Source: Cellulophaga sp. 20_2_10
GTDB lineage: Bacteria > Bacteroidota > Bacteroidia > Flavobacteriales > Flavobacteriaceae
NCBI RefSeq assembly: GCF_023476645.1
Contig: NZ_JAMCOJ010000002.1
Coordinates: 467,561-531,560, forward strand
Direction of reading: 5' to 3'
DNA: 64,000 nucleotides
The position numbers and the translations under genes were made by a program. Shown here piece by piece: positions 44,731 through 54,224 of the stretch; position 1 is the first letter of the stretch, and each line of letters opens with the position of its first letter. The notes under the pieces are model-generated. The model made no database searches. It had not been told where the DNA came from and saw nothing but the letters and a program-made list of their open reading frames with translations.

Positions 44731-45294
44731 CTAATACGTAATATTAGCCCTTATTCGACTTAGGTGACGTTGTGTAACGCCTAGGTAAGAAGCTATATAA
44801 TGTAGTGGAATTTCTTTGATATATTCAGGTTGCGTTGTAATTAAATCTAAATAGCGTTGTTGAGCCTTATCTTTTTGATGATTAAATATCCATTTTTCTA
44901 ATTCAACATATTCCTTTTCGGCAATAATTTTCAAAAAACGCAACCAATTACTATTTGATTTGGCTAAATTTTCTAACGTTGCTTTTGGTATTGAAATTAT
45001 TTCAGCATCTGTTAGCGCTTGAATATTTTCTTCAGATTTTTTTTGTGAAATAAATGAAGAATAAGCCATTAATAATTTATTAGGAAAAGTAAAACAATAT
45101 GTGATTTAATCGTCATTATTTGAATAATAATAGGAACGAAAAATTCCACTTTTGACAAAAGCTATAGAGTCGCAAATTTCATTATTATTAATATATAAAT
45201 CGCCTTTTTTTAATAAAATAGTTTGAGATAAATTCAAGAAATCATTAATTTCAATGTCTGTAAATAAATTAAATGATTTTAAATATTCGTTCAT
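44731..45294 (-). pseudogene. Crp/Fnr-family regulator interrupted by an in-frame TAA
   Basis: Read on the - strand from ATG 45294, the first 62 codons encode the start of a cyclic-nucleotide-binding-type domain (LLKKGDLYINNNEICDSIAFVKSG). TAA at 45106-45108 then stops it, and the same frame goes on as ITYCFTFPNKLLMAYSSFIS, continuing the domain through LEKWIFNHQKD to a C-terminal helix-turn-helix (HYIASYLGVTQRHLSRIR). The full frame would be 187 residues, the normal family size. Related proteins have Glu before ITYCF, so GAA to TAA is likely. A restart at 45069 would give only the C-terminal part. Confidence 0.8.
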
Positions 45295-45557
45295 TTCTTT
45301 CTTTGATGTTTGGTATGCTTAAATTATCTCCAACTTACTTATATACAAATATTTAGGTTTCTTATATCACCAATATGGCAGGATATTCGGAACTTTTGTT
45401 CCATTTATCATTCTGCATATTTTTTATAAAAACAACTCTTATTCTTAGTTTTCTTACAATTTATGTATGTTTTATAAATTATCAAACGAAATTTTTATTT
45501 TTCTTAAACTTGTTTCAGATACGTCTGTATAAATGTAAAGTATTTAAAATTAGGTTT

Positions 45558-46406
45558 TTAGAGGAAAACAATCGTTTTATTATTAAAAACCATCGTTTTT
45601 CGTTCTATATGAAGTTTTATACCCCTAGCAAGTACTATTTTTTCTAGATCTCTACCTTTAGCAATTAAATCGTTTATACTGTGTGTATGAGACACGGTTG
45701 TAACATCTTGCTCTATAATTGGGCCTTCGTCTAAATCTGCGGTAACATAATGACTCGTAGCGCCAATAATTTTAACACCTCTTTTATAAGCTGCGTGGTA
45801 TGGTTTAGCACCTGCAAAAGCGGGTAGAAAAGAGTGGTGTATGTTTATTATTTTATTTGGGTATTGGTCTATAACGGTTTGACTAACAATTTGCATATAC
45901 CTAGCAAGTACAATAAAATCTACCTTAAATTCTGCTAATAAATCCAGTTGCTTTTCTTCAGCTTCTTTTTTTGTTGTTTTTGTTACAGGTATATGGTAAA
46001 ACGGAATATTAAACTGGGTAGCAATACGTTCTGCTTTCTCGTGATTGCTTATAATTAAAGGTATTTCTACGTCTAGTTCTCCAGAGCTATGTCTGCTTAA
46101 TAAATCGTACAAACAATGGTTGTACTTACTAACAAAAATGGCCATTTTTGGTACCGTAATTTCTTTGTGTACTTCCCATTGCATTTGGTATAATGCAGCT
46201 AAACTTGTTTTAAATTCAGCTTTAAACTCGGCATATGTAAGTGCATTGCTAAACTCACTCTCTAATCTCATAAAAAAAGTAGCACTTTCTTTATCTACAT
46301 ATTGGTCTATATATACAATATTGCCGCCCCTAGTATGTATAAAATTGGTTACACTGCTTATAATACCAGCTTGGTCAGGACAATTAATAAGTATAGTTAG
46401 CTTCAT
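45558..46406 (-). CDS. purU: Formyltetrahydrofolate deformylase
   Basis: A 282-residue enzyme with an N-terminal ACT domain (1-80, CPDQAGIISSVTNFI) and a formyltransferase-type hydrolase domain (85-282). The active-site block NIHHSFLPAF, the KPYHAAYKRGVKIIGATSHYV segment and LDEGPIIEQ with catalytic Asp are all present. It hydrolyses 10-formyl-THF to formate and THF and balances the one-carbon pool. The length is normal. It is divergent from icmF with 144 bp between the start codons. Confidence 0.93.
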   Translation of the reverse strand: MKLTILINCPDQAGIISSVTNFIHTRGGNIVYIDQYVDKESATFFMRLESEFSNALTYAEFKAEFKTSLAALYQMQWEVHKEITVPKMAIFVSKYNHCLYDLLSRHSSGELDVEIPLIISNHEKAERIATQFNIPFYHIPVTKTTKKEAEEKQLDLLAEFKVDFIVLARYMQIVSQTVIDQYPNKIINIHHSFLPAFAGAKPYHAAYKRGVKIIGATSHYVTADLDEGPIIEQDVTTVSHTHSINDLIAKGRDLEKIVLARGIKLHIERKTMVFNNKTIVFL

Positions 46407-46503
46407 AAATAGTAAAATTAAGCTAACTAATTTAGGGTATTATCAAATAAGGCTCCTTAGTTTTTGTTATTTTTATAATATTAGATGTTTTAGGTGATAT
46501 TTT

Positions 46504-46525
46504 TTGCAATTTTCGTAAATTGCAA
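46504..46525. promoter_or_regulatory. Perfect inverted repeat before icmF
   Basis: TTGCAATTT-TCGT-AAATTGCAA, 9-bp arms with a 4-bp spacer, 25 bp before the icmF start codon. It fits an operator for a dimeric repressor at the transcription start or a short 5' hairpin. No regulator lies nearby. Confidence 0.55.
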
Positions 46526-46550
46526 GTCTAAAATTAGCTATTTAACAGGA

Positions 46551-49500
46551 ATGGAACAACAGAAACCATATACACCAAAAAATAAAATAAGAATTGTAAC
46601 AGCAGCGGCTTTGTTTGATGGCCACGATGCAGCAATAAATATAATGCGCCGTATTATACAATCTACAGGCGTAGAAGTAATTCACTTAGGGCACGACCGT
46701 AGTGTTGCAGAAGTTGTAGACTGTGCTATACAAGAAGATGTAAATGCAATTGCAATAACGTCTTACCAAGGTGGGCACAACGAGTATTTTAAATATATGT
46801 ACGATCTGTTGCAAGAGCGCGGAGCAACACATATTAAAATATTTGGTGGCGGTGGTGGTGTAATACTACCAGAAGAGATTAAAGACTTAATGGATCACGG
46901 TATTACTAAAATTTATGCGCCAGATGATGGTCGTAAACTAGGGTTGCAAGGTATGATTAATGATTTGGTAGAACAGAGCGATTTTCCTGTGCCTGCATTA
47001 AAATTACCAAAGAACACCTCTATTTCTAAGTCGATAAGAAACAAGGATATAAATACAATTGCTAGATTAATTAGTCTTGCAGAAAACAGACATGAAGAGT
47101 TTGTAGCGCATTTTTCTAAGGTTGAAAAATCGGATAAAAATGTACCTGTACTTGGTATAACTGGTACTGGTGGTGCTGGTAAATCTAGTTTGGTAGATGA
47201 GCTTGTAAGACGATTTTTATTAGATTTTCCTGATAAAAAAATAGGCTTAATTTCTGTAGATCCATCTAAAAGAAAAACCGGTGGTGCTCTTTTAGGAGAT
47301 CGTATACGTATGAACGCTATTAATAACGACCGTGTTTACATGCGTTCTTTAGCAACAAGACAGTCTAATCTTGCATTATCTAAATATGTAGAAGAAGCAG
47401 TAGAGGTTTTAAAAGCTGCTGAGTACGATTTAATTGTACTAGAAACTTCTGGTATTGGACAGTCTGATACCGAAATTATAGAACACAGTAACGTATCTCT
47501 TTATGTAATGACGCCAGAATTTGGTGCTGCTACACAATTAGAGAAAATAGATATGTTAGACTTTGCAGATTTAGTTGCACTTAATAAGTTTGATAAGCGT
47601 GGTGCACTAGATGCAATTAGAGACGTAAAAAAACAATACATGCGTAACCATAATTTATGGGACACGCCACAAGAAGATATGCCAATATTTGGTACTATGG
47701 CTAGCCAGTTTAACGACCCAGGCATGAACAGGCTGTACACCCGAATTATGGAAACATTAGTGACTAAAGCAAATGCAGATTTACAATCTACTTTTAAATT
47801 TGCAAACGAGGTAGAAGATAAGGTATTTGTTATACCACCGGCTCGTATACGTTATTTATCAGAAATAGCAGAAAGCAATAGAGGTTATGATGCTAATGTA
47901 GATACACAAGCAAAGGTAGCACAACGTTTATACGGAGTATATCAAACAATATTATCGGTTTCTAATACGGCTAAGAATGAAGTTGCTTTATTAATTAAAA
48001 GCGGATTAGACGCAGATGCAATTTTAGAAAACGTAAAAGAAGAAGTAGATAAAGATTTTTTAAATTTACTTTTTAAAGAGTTTGATAGGGTTAAGATGAA
48101 TTTAGACCCGTATAACTGGGAAGTTATTACGACCTGGGATGCTAAGGTTAATAAGTACAAAGAACCTATTTACAGCTTTAAAGTAAGAGGTAAAGAAATT
48201 AAGATAGAAACACATACAGAGTCATTATCTCATTCGCAAATACCTAAAGTAGCTTTACCAAAGTACCAAGCTTGGGGAGATATTTTACGCTGGTGTTTAC
48301 AAGAAAATGTACCAGGAGAATTTCCGTATGCCTCAGGTTTATATCCGTTTAAAAGAACAGGAGAAGATCCAACGCGTATGTTTGCTGGTGAAGGCGGACC
48401 AGAACGTACAAACAGACGTTTTCATTACGTAAGTTTGGGTATGCCAGCCAAAAGGCTTTCTACTGCTTTTGATTCGGTTACTTTATATGGTAACGATCCA
48501 GACCATAGACCAGATATTTATGGTAAAATTGGTAATGCAGGGGTTTCAATCTGTTGTTTAGATGATGCAAAAAAATTATATTCTGGGTTCGATTTAAGTC
48601 ACGCTATGACATCGGTTTCTATGACTATTAATGGTCCGGCTCCTATGTTATTAGGTTTCTTTATGAATGCCGCTATAGATCAAAATTGCGAAAAGTATAT
48701 TAAAGAAAATGACTTAGAAGCACTGGTTGAAGCTAAATTTAAAGAGGTTTATGATAGTAAAGGTTTAGACAGACCAACATACCAAGGAGGTTTGCCAGAA
48801 GGTAACGACGGTTTAGGTCTTATGTTATTAGGTGTAACTGGTGATATGGTACTACCTGCAGATGTATACGCAGAAATTAAAGCAAGTACGTTAGCGCAAG
48901 TGCGTGGTACAGTACAAGCAGATATTTTAAAAGAAGATCAGGCGCAAAATACCTGTATATTTTCTACAGAATTTGCTTTGCGTTTAATGGGCGATGTACA
49001 AGAGTACTTTATAGAAAAAGAAATTCGTAATTTTTATTCGGTTTCTATATCGGGTTACCATATAGCAGAAGCTGGTGCCAACCCAATAACACAATTAGCA
49101 TTTACATTAGCTAATGGCTTTACATATGTAGAGTATTACTTAAGTAGAGGTATGGATATTAATAAGTTTGGACCAAACTTATCTTTCTTTTTCTCTAATG
49201 GTATAGATCCAGAATACGCAGTAATTGGTAGAGTTGCACGTAAAATATGGGCAAAAGCTTTAAAATTAAAGTATGGTGCAGACCCAAGAGCACAAATGCT
49301 TAAATACCATATACAAACATCTGGGCGTAGTTTACACGCACAGGAGATAGATTTTAACGACATTAGAACTACATTACAAGCGCTATACGCTATTAATGAT
49401 AACTGTAACTCTTTGCATACAAACGCGTATGATGAGGCTATTACAACACCAACAGAAGAATCTGTTAGACGTGCAATGGCAATACAATTAATTATAAATA

Positions 49501-50000
49501 AAGAATTAGGACTTACTAAAAATGAAAATCCTATACAGGGTGCATTTATAATTGAAGAGTTAACAGAACTTGTAGAAGAAGCTGTTTTATTAGAGTTTGA
49601 TAGAATTACCGAACGTGGTGGTGTTTTAGGTGCAATGGAAACAATGTACCAGCGATCTAAAATACAAGAAGAAAGTTTGTATTATGAAACATTAAAACAC
49701 ACAGGAGAGTTTCCTATAATTGGTGTAAATACGTTTTTAAGTTCTAAAGGATCGCCAACAGTATTGCCTGCAGAGGTTATACGTGCTACCGAAGAAGAAA
49801 AACAAGCGCAAATTGAAACCTTAAAAAGTGTACAGAGTAGAGCTGAAAATACAGAAGAACTATTAGAAGACTTACAAAGGGCAGCTGTAAAGAATGAAAA
49901 TATTTTTGAGAAACTAATGGAGGTTTCTAAAGTATGTACATTAGGACAAATAACAAGTTCGCTTTTCCAAGTAGGAGGGCAGTACCGTAGAAATATGTAG
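46551..50000 (+). CDS. icmF: Fused isobutyryl-CoA mutase (IcmF) with built-in G-protein chaperone
   Basis: 1149 residues from ATG 46551. An in-frame ATG at 46494 lies upstream, but the 19 extra residues cross the inverted repeat and look untranslated. Domain order: B12-binding domain (about 1-145, DGHDAA...[12 protein letters not shown]), MeaB-like GTPase (about 190-430, P-loop GTGGAGKSS), linker, then the acyl-CoA mutase TIM barrel (about 560-1100; [28 protein letters not shown]). This order is diagnostic for IcmF, which interconverts isobutyryl- and n-butyryl-CoA (or related acyl-CoAs) and protects its own cofactor. The B12 motif has Ala where many mutases have Gly (DxHxxA). Confidence 0.94.
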   Translation: MEQQKPYTPKNKIRIVTAAALFDGHDAAINIMRRIIQSTGVEVIHLGHDRSVAEVVDCAIQEDVNAIAITSYQGGHNEYFKYMYDLLQERGATHIKIFGGGGGVILPEEIKDLMDHGITKIYAPDDGRKLGLQGMINDLVEQSDFPVPALKLPKNTSISKSIRNKDINTIARLISLAENRHEEFVAHFSKVEKSDKNVPVLGITGTGGAGKSSLVDELVRRFLLDFPDKKIGLISVDPSKRKTGGALLGDRIRMNAINNDRVYMRSLATRQSNLALSKYVEEAVEVLKAAEYDLIVLETSGIGQSDTEIIEHSNVSLYVMTPEFGAATQLEKIDMLDFADLVALNKFDKRGALDAIRDVKKQYMRNHNLWDTPQEDMPIFGTMASQFNDPGMNRLYTRIMETLVTKANADLQSTFKFANEVEDKVFVIPPARIRYLSEIAESNRGYDANVDTQAKVAQRLYGVYQTILSVSNTAKNEVALLIKSGLDADAILENVKEEVDKDFLNLLFKEFDRVKMNLDPYNWEVITTWDAKVNKYKEPIYSFKVRGKEIKIETHTESLSHSQIPKVALPKYQAWGDILRWCLQENVPGEFPYASGLYPFKRTGEDPTRMFAGEGGPERTNRRFHYVSLGMPAKRLSTAFDSVTLYGNDPDHRPDIYGKIGNAGVSICCLDDAKKLYSGFDLSHAMTSVSMTINGPAPMLLGFFMNAAIDQNCEKYIKENDLEALVEAKFKEVYDSKGLDRPTYQGGLPEGNDGLGLMLLGVTGDMVLPADVYAEIKASTLAQVRGTVQADILKEDQAQNTCIFSTEFALRLMGDVQEYFIEKEIRNFYSVSISGYHIAEAGANPITQLAFTLANGFTYVEYYLSRGMDINKFGPNLSFFFSNGIDPEYAVIGRVARKIWAKALKLKYGADPRAQMLKYHIQTSGRSLHAQEIDFNDIRTTLQALYAINDNCNSLHTNAYDEAITTPTEESVRRAMAIQLIINKELGLTKNENPIQGAFIIEELTELVEEAVLLEFDRITERGGVLGAMETMYQRSKIQEESLYYETLKHTGEFPIIGVNTFLSSKGSPTVLPAEVIRATEEEKQAQIETLKSVQSRAENTEELLEDLQRAAVKNENIFEKLMEVSKVCTLGQITSSLFQVGGQYRRNM

Positions 50001-50020
50001 TCTAAAATTACAGTAAACAA

Positions 50021-50053
50021 AAAAAACACCTAATATCTATTAGGTGTTTTTTT
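50021..50053. terminator. Terminator after icmF
   Basis: Perfect arms 50021-50032 (AAAAAACACCTA) and 50041-50052 with an 8-nt loop and a T run. It also lies at the 3' side of the convergent unknown gene. Confidence 0.85.
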
Positions 50054-50075
50054 GTTTTACTAAGTATCTGTTTTT

Positions 50076-50465
50076 TTAGCGTAAAGACTTGCGCCAATTT
50101 TTATATGTTTTTCTAAAGCTGGTAATTTCTGTGCGTAAAATATTTAAGTATTCTTTTTCTTTAACACCGTGGTGCTCTAAACCATTACAGTAAGACAAGA
50201 TGTTCCTGGTAATAATATTAATAAACCGAATACTATTAAGCTTAGCGTGCTTACAGTCACTGCGCTCTGCTTGCTCTATTTGTATAGGCAACAAGATAGC
50301 GTCTGTTAGTATGGAGTTGGCCATAATATCTGTTAAGCTACTAGACTTGTATAAGTGCAACAAATCTTTATTGTAGCTAAAATAAGAAGCTAGTTCTCTA
50401 CTAGTGTGGCAAAGCGCAAGCGCTTTTTTGTAAACCGGTACTGTGCTAAGATTTCTGTATGGCAT
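50076..50465 (-). CDS. Hypothetical helical protein
   Basis: A 129-residue protein without signal peptide, predicted all-helical (KKALALCHTSRELASYF, HAKLNSIRFINIITRNIL). It resembles four-helix-bundle proteins of the S23 type in length and layout, but I cannot confirm the family. Its normal amino-acid composition and stop-to-terminator arrangement support a real gene. It is convergent with icmF and divergent from the Lrp regulator. Function unknown. Confidence 0.6.
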   Translation of the reverse strand: MPYRNLSTVPVYKKALALCHTSRELASYFSYNKDLLHLYKSSSLTDIMANSILTDAILLPIQIEQAERSDCKHAKLNSIRFINIITRNILSYCNGLEHHGVKEKEYLNILRTEITSFRKTYKNWRKSLR

Positions 50466-50519
50466 TACTGTGTCTATTATATTATAAAATTACATCCTTA
50501 TTTCTATTGTTATGATTAT

Positions 50520-50555
50520 GAATCAAAAGTGAATTTTTATATTTACTTTTGATTC
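50520..50555. promoter_or_regulatory. Inverted repeat before the Lrp-family regulator
   Basis: Arms 50520-50534 (GAATCAAAAGTGAAT) and 50541-50555 pair at 14 of 15 positions around a 6-bp spacer. It ends 24 bp before the Lrp gene start, as expected of an autoregulatory Lrp/AsnC site. Confidence 0.65.
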
Positions 50556-50579
50556 TAAATATTTTAAACACAAAAAGCT

Positions 50580-51044
50580 TTGAATAACAAGATTGATGCA
50601 ATTGGATGGAAAATCATTACCTATCTACAGAAAAACGCAAGAGAATCTTTTGCTCATATTGGTAGAGAAGTAGGCTTATCTGCTCCTGCGGTAGCAGAGC
50701 GAGTAAAAAAAATGGAAGACCTGGGTGTTATTACGGGTTACAAGGCTATGGTATCTCATACAGAAACTGGCTATCAGCTTAAAGCAATTATTACATTGCG
50801 TGCTTTTATGGGGAAACTAAAACCATTTTTAGAATTGGTAACCACTTTTGATGAGGTTATAAATTGTTATAGAATTACGGGTAACGAAAATATTATAATG
50901 GAAGTGGTACTTAGAAACCAGTTTCATTTAGAACAATTTATAGATAGATTAATACAATATGGAGAAGCGCGTACCCATATTATATTATCTGATGTAGTTT
51001 CTAACGGGCCTATTAAAAAAATAGAGGCGTTGAATAGAGAATAG
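50580..51044 (+). CDS. Lrp/AsnC-family transcriptional regulator
   Basis: A 154-residue protein read from a TTG start at 50580. N-terminal helix-turn-helix (about 5-55; SFAHIGREVGLSAPAVAERVKKMEDLGVITGY) and C-terminal RAM ligand-binding domain (65-150; CYRITGNENIIMEV). Family members respond to amino acids. There is no ATG upstream, and later ATGs would cut into the DNA-binding domain, so TTG is the best start. The strong inverted repeat just upstream suggests autoregulation. An MscS gene follows 57 nt downstream. Confidence 0.88.
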   Translation: MNNKIDAIGWKIITYLQKNARESFAHIGREVGLSAPAVAERVKKMEDLGVITGYKAMVSHTETGYQLKAIITLRAFMGKLKPFLELVTTFDEVINCYRITGNENIIMEVVLRNQFHLEQFIDRLIQYGEARTHIILSDVVSNGPIKKIEALNRE

Positions 51045-51101
51045 ACAGTAAATTTGTAATTTGCGCCTTTAAAATAAATATATCTTTTTAGTTCAATAGA
51101 A

Positions 51102-51935
51102 ATGCAAGCAGAAGATTTAGACATTATTGGAAAGTACATGCAAATAGCAACGGATAAAGCGGTGTATTTTTTACCTCGTATTATTGGTGCAGGTCTAGTT
51201 GTTTGGATAGGCTTTAAGGTAATAAAAAAGATATTAAAAATGATTGGTGTTGCCCTGGAAAAAACGGGCATTTCTAAAACACTACGTCCATTTGTATCTT
51301 CTTTAGTCGGGGTTTTATTAAAAGGTACTGCTTTATTTATTGCGGCTTCTATTGTTGGTGCAGACTTAACGGGGTTAATGGCAATTTTAGCTGCTGTTAG
51401 TTTTGCTATTGGTATGGCATTGCAAGGTAGTTTGGGAAACTTTGCATCAGGTATTTTAATTCTGACATTAAAACCATACAAAATTGATGATTGGATACAG
51501 CTAGAGGATAAATTTGGACGTGTTTCTGAAATAGGGATTTTTAGTACAGATATTGTTACTCCAGGAAACAAAGTTCTAATTATACCAAATTCTAAGATTA
51601 CAGACTCGGTAGTAACTAATTACTCAGAAAAAGGAATGATTAGGCTAGAGTTGTTAGTAACGATGCCGTACTCAGAGAGTTTTCCTAAAGTAGAAACTAT
51701 TATTATTGATGCTTTATTAGAACTTCCAGGGGTATTAAAAGATCCAATTCCGGATATCGGTATTCAAACTTTTGATACGCATACTATACAATTATTAGTT
51801 AGACCTTTTGTAAATCCAGACGATTATTGGCCAGTTACTTTTGAGGCTAATAAAGCAATAAAAAATGCATTCAGTAAACACGGTATACAAGTAGCATACT
51901 CAGAGGGTGTAGAAATGGGATCAATAGGAGATTAA
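51102..51935 (+). CDS. Small-conductance mechanosensitive channel (MscS family)
   Basis: A 277-residue inner-membrane channel. Three hydrophobic helices are at about 20-45, 65-85 and 90-115; the third contains the Gly/Ala pore helix (AVSFAIGMALQGSLGNFASG). The beta domain follows (PYKIDDWIQLEDKFGRVSEIGIFSTDI, PNSKITDSVVTNYS) and the alpha-beta C-terminal domain. It releases solutes on hypo-osmotic shock, suitable for a marine bacterium. The size matches E. coli MscS. Confidence 0.93.
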   Translation: MQAEDLDIIGKYMQIATDKAVYFLPRIIGAGLVVWIGFKVIKKILKMIGVALEKTGISKTLRPFVSSLVGVLLKGTALFIAASIVGADLTGLMAILAAVSFAIGMALQGSLGNFASGILILTLKPYKIDDWIQLEDKFGRVSEIGIFSTDIVTPGNKVLIIPNSKITDSVVTNYSEKGMIRLELLVTMPYSESFPKVETIIIDALLELPGVLKDPIPDIGIQTFDTHTIQLLVRPFVNPDDYWPVTFEANKAIKNAFSKHGIQVAYSEGVEMGSIGD

Positions 51936-52063
51936 TTATTTTTGATCTATATTTTCTTTCTTTTGGCTAGATTTTTGATGTTATATTTTGTGTTAAATAC
52001 AAAGAATAAATCGTTACTTTTAGCTTTTAATGGTAACCAACTAACAAGAAAATACCGTAACCT

Positions 52064-53476
52064 GTGAAAAAATTAGTATTACTGCTGTTTGTTATTGTGA
52101 GCTTACAGATTTCTGCGCAAGAATTAAGATTAAAAAAAGGAGTAGTTGTAGATGCTATAAAAGTATCGGACTCATTACCACAAAGTTTTTCACTTTTTCT
52201 TCCTTCAAATTTTAATACTGATAAAAAGTGGCCCGTTATGTTTATTGTAGATTACAATGGCAAGGAAAAACAGGTAATACGTTTATTGGCAAATACAGCA
52301 GAAAGAGAAGGGTATATTTTAGCTGCTTCTAATAATTTAAACGATACACTATCAATATCTAAAAATATACTAGCATTTACCAAAACATACAATGCAATTG
52401 TAAGTATGTTACCTTTAAACGATAGTCAAGTATATATTTCTGGTTTTAATGCCGGCGGACGGTTAGCCACAACAATACCCGCTTTTATTTCTAATATAGA
52501 TGGTGTGTTGTCTTATAACGCAGCTATAGGTAATATAGAAATTATAAATGTAGATAAGCCTTACCAGTATATAGGTATTGTTAGTTCATCTAACTATAAC
52601 TATATGGCAATGCTAAGCAATAGAACCATCTTAAATAGATTAAAGTTTCCCAATCAATTGTTTGTGGTAGATGAAGCTAAGGAATGGCCTAGTCAAAATA
52701 GTATAGATAAAGCTTTTTCTATATTCAAGTTATCTGCAATGGCAAAGGGCAATGTTAGTAAGGATACTACTTATGTAACAGAGAATTTTACTGCAATTAC
52801 AAGTGAAATAAATAATTTAGTTGCTGCTAATAAATTAAAAAAAGCAAAAGACTTAATAGATCAGTCTATTGTAGTTTATAAGCCTTTTAAAAATATTGAA
52901 GCCTTAAAAGATAAAAGCAATGAGCTACGTAAAAACAAAATTTACAAATCTTTAAGACGAGCAGAGAATAATATGTTTTTTAAAGAGCAATCTTTAAAAG
53001 ATGATTTTAATTACTATATAGAGGAAGATGCATACACCTATAATTTTAATAATTTAGGTTGGTGGGCGCATCAGATAGATGAAATAAGTAAGTTTAAAAA
53101 CAGCACTGATCTAGAACAGCAGAAAATGGGGCATAGGCTACATAGCTACTTAGTTGCTTTAACCGATGATTTTACAGAATCTAATTTAGTAGAAAAAAAT
53201 ATAGATTATGATGCGCTTAGCTTTTTATATATGCTAAAGACTATAGTAGCACCAGAAGCATACGATGCATATTTAGAAATAATAGCTCTTAGTGCTAAAA
53301 ACGATGATTTTGGAACTTCTATTTTCTACCTAGAAGAATTACTTAAAAACGGATACACCAATGCAGATAAACTCTATGATTTAGAGTTTACCACATTGTT
53401 GAAAATTACGCCAGAGTACAATCAACTAATTGAAAAATACTTAAAAAAAGGTCGCTATATTCTTAAGGAAGAATAA
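52064..53476 (+). CDS. Exported alpha/beta-hydrolase-like protein lacking the nucleophile Ser
   Basis: A 470-residue protein from a GTG start at 52064, giving a signal peptide ending near ISAQ (residue 19). The N-terminal half looks like an esterase or prolyl-peptidase type alpha/beta hydrolase, but the elbow is ISGFNAGGRLA: Asn stands where GxSxG enzymes have Ser. The C-terminal half (260-470) is helical and TPR-like. It may be a non-catalytic binding protein. Its 3' end overlaps the convergent DJ-1-like gene by 14 bp. Confidence 0.75.
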   Translation: MKKLVLLLFVIVSLQISAQELRLKKGVVVDAIKVSDSLPQSFSLFLPSNFNTDKKWPVMFIVDYNGKEKQVIRLLANTAEREGYILAASNNLNDTLSISKNILAFTKTYNAIVSMLPLNDSQVYISGFNAGGRLATTIPAFISNIDGVLSYNAAIGNIEIINVDKPYQYIGIVSSSNYNYMAMLSNRTILNRLKFPNQLFVVDEAKEWPSQNSIDKAFSIFKLSAMAKGNVSKDTTYVTENFTAITSEINNLVAANKLKKAKDLIDQSIVVYKPFKNIEALKDKSNELRKNKIYKSLRRAENNMFFKEQSLKDDFNYYIEEDAYTYNFNNLGWWAHQIDEISKFKNSTDLEQQKMGHRLHSYLVALTDDFTESNLVEKNIDYDALSFLYMLKTIVAPEAYDAYLEIIALSAKNDDFGTSIFYLEELLKNGYTNADKLYDLEFTTLLKITPEYNQLIEKYLKKGRYILKEE

Positions 53477-54224
53477 GGTGTGGTACCTTATTAACATCCC
53501 AGTCTATAACCAAACCGCCAGCTAAAGATTGTGCTACCTCTTTGCCGTATAAATGCTCACATAAGTAAAGTGCTGCTTCAAAACTTTTAGCGCCACCAGC
53601 AGAGGTAATATACTTTTTATCGTGTACAAATAATGCATTGTCTGCCACTTTTAAGTGCGGAAAAGTCTTTTTGTATAATTCTATATCACTAGGAAATGTA
53701 GTTGAGGTTACGCTGTCTAGAACACCAGCTTTGGCAAGTACAAAAGCGCCATCGCAATGAGATGTTATAAATAATGCATCCTTGTTTACCTTCTTTACAA
53801 AATTAAGCATAGCGGTATCTTTTAAGTCAGAATCCAAATGGTGCTCTGCACTTGGTACAACTAGTATGTCAATTTTTGGCAATACATCTTCAATATAATT
53901 GAAATCTGGTAAAATGCGTACGCCTTCAAAAGTGGTAATTGGTTCTAAGGTATTTGCCACTGTAAAAACATTCATCGACTTAATGTTTTTTCTAAATTTT
54001 GTGTGCTGAAAAATATCAAAAGGAGCTGTAAACTCAGTATTAAAAGTACCGTCCATTATTAAAAATGCTACATTGTAACGTGTAGAATCTAATTTGGGGT
54101 AAAATCTTTTTGGACTAACTTCTTCTAGCTTTTTTTCTGTTGCCAGTACTTCTTTCTTTTTGTTAGTGCAAGCAATAACTAGAGTTACTAGTAAGCTCAA
54201 AATTATATAGTTTAATTTTTTCAT
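53463..54224 (-). CDS. DJ-1/PfpI-family lipoprotein
   Basis: A 253-residue lipoprotein (VIACT, Cys19) with a DJ-1/PfpI class I glutamine-amidotransferase-like fold. The nucleophile elbow is ITSHCDGAFVLAKAGVLD with the reactive Cys, preceded by VPSAEHH. The sub-branch resembles the ligand-binding half of AraC-type GATase regulators but has no DNA-binding domain. Its start overlaps the stop of the MFS gene by 4 bp (ATGA), so both are co-translated. The role may be detoxification or sensing outside the cytoplasm; the substrate is unknown. Confidence 0.85.
   Translation of the reverse strand: MKKLNYIILSLLVTLVIACTNKKKEVLATEKKLEEVSPKRFYPKLDSTRYNVAFLIMDGTFNTEFTAPFDIFQHTKFRKNIKSMNVFTVANTLEPITTFEGVRILPDFNYIEDVLPKIDILVVPSAEHHLDSDLKDTAMLNFVKKVNKDALFITSHCDGAFVLAKAGVLDSVTSTTFPSDIELYKKTFPHLKVADNALFVHDKKYITSAGGAKSFEAALYLCEHLYGKEVAQSLAGGLVIDWDVNKVPHLILP

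Noticed and set aside
45375-45647. 90-codon + strand ORF rich in Phe, Leu and Lys
   Set aside because: It overlaps the end of purU on the other strand, and its composition reflects AT-rich non-coding DNA; no motif or leader makes sense.
46045-46497. 150-codon + strand ORF across purU
   Set aside because: It is the antisense of a well-supported gene and runs into the icmF promoter region.
49682-50029. 115-codon - strand ORF at the end of icmF
   Set aside because: It overlaps the conserved C-terminus of icmF and its terminator.
50924-51571. 215-codon - strand ORF over the Lrp and MscS genes
   Set aside because: Both + strand genes are clear family members; the reverse frame has no recognisable domain.
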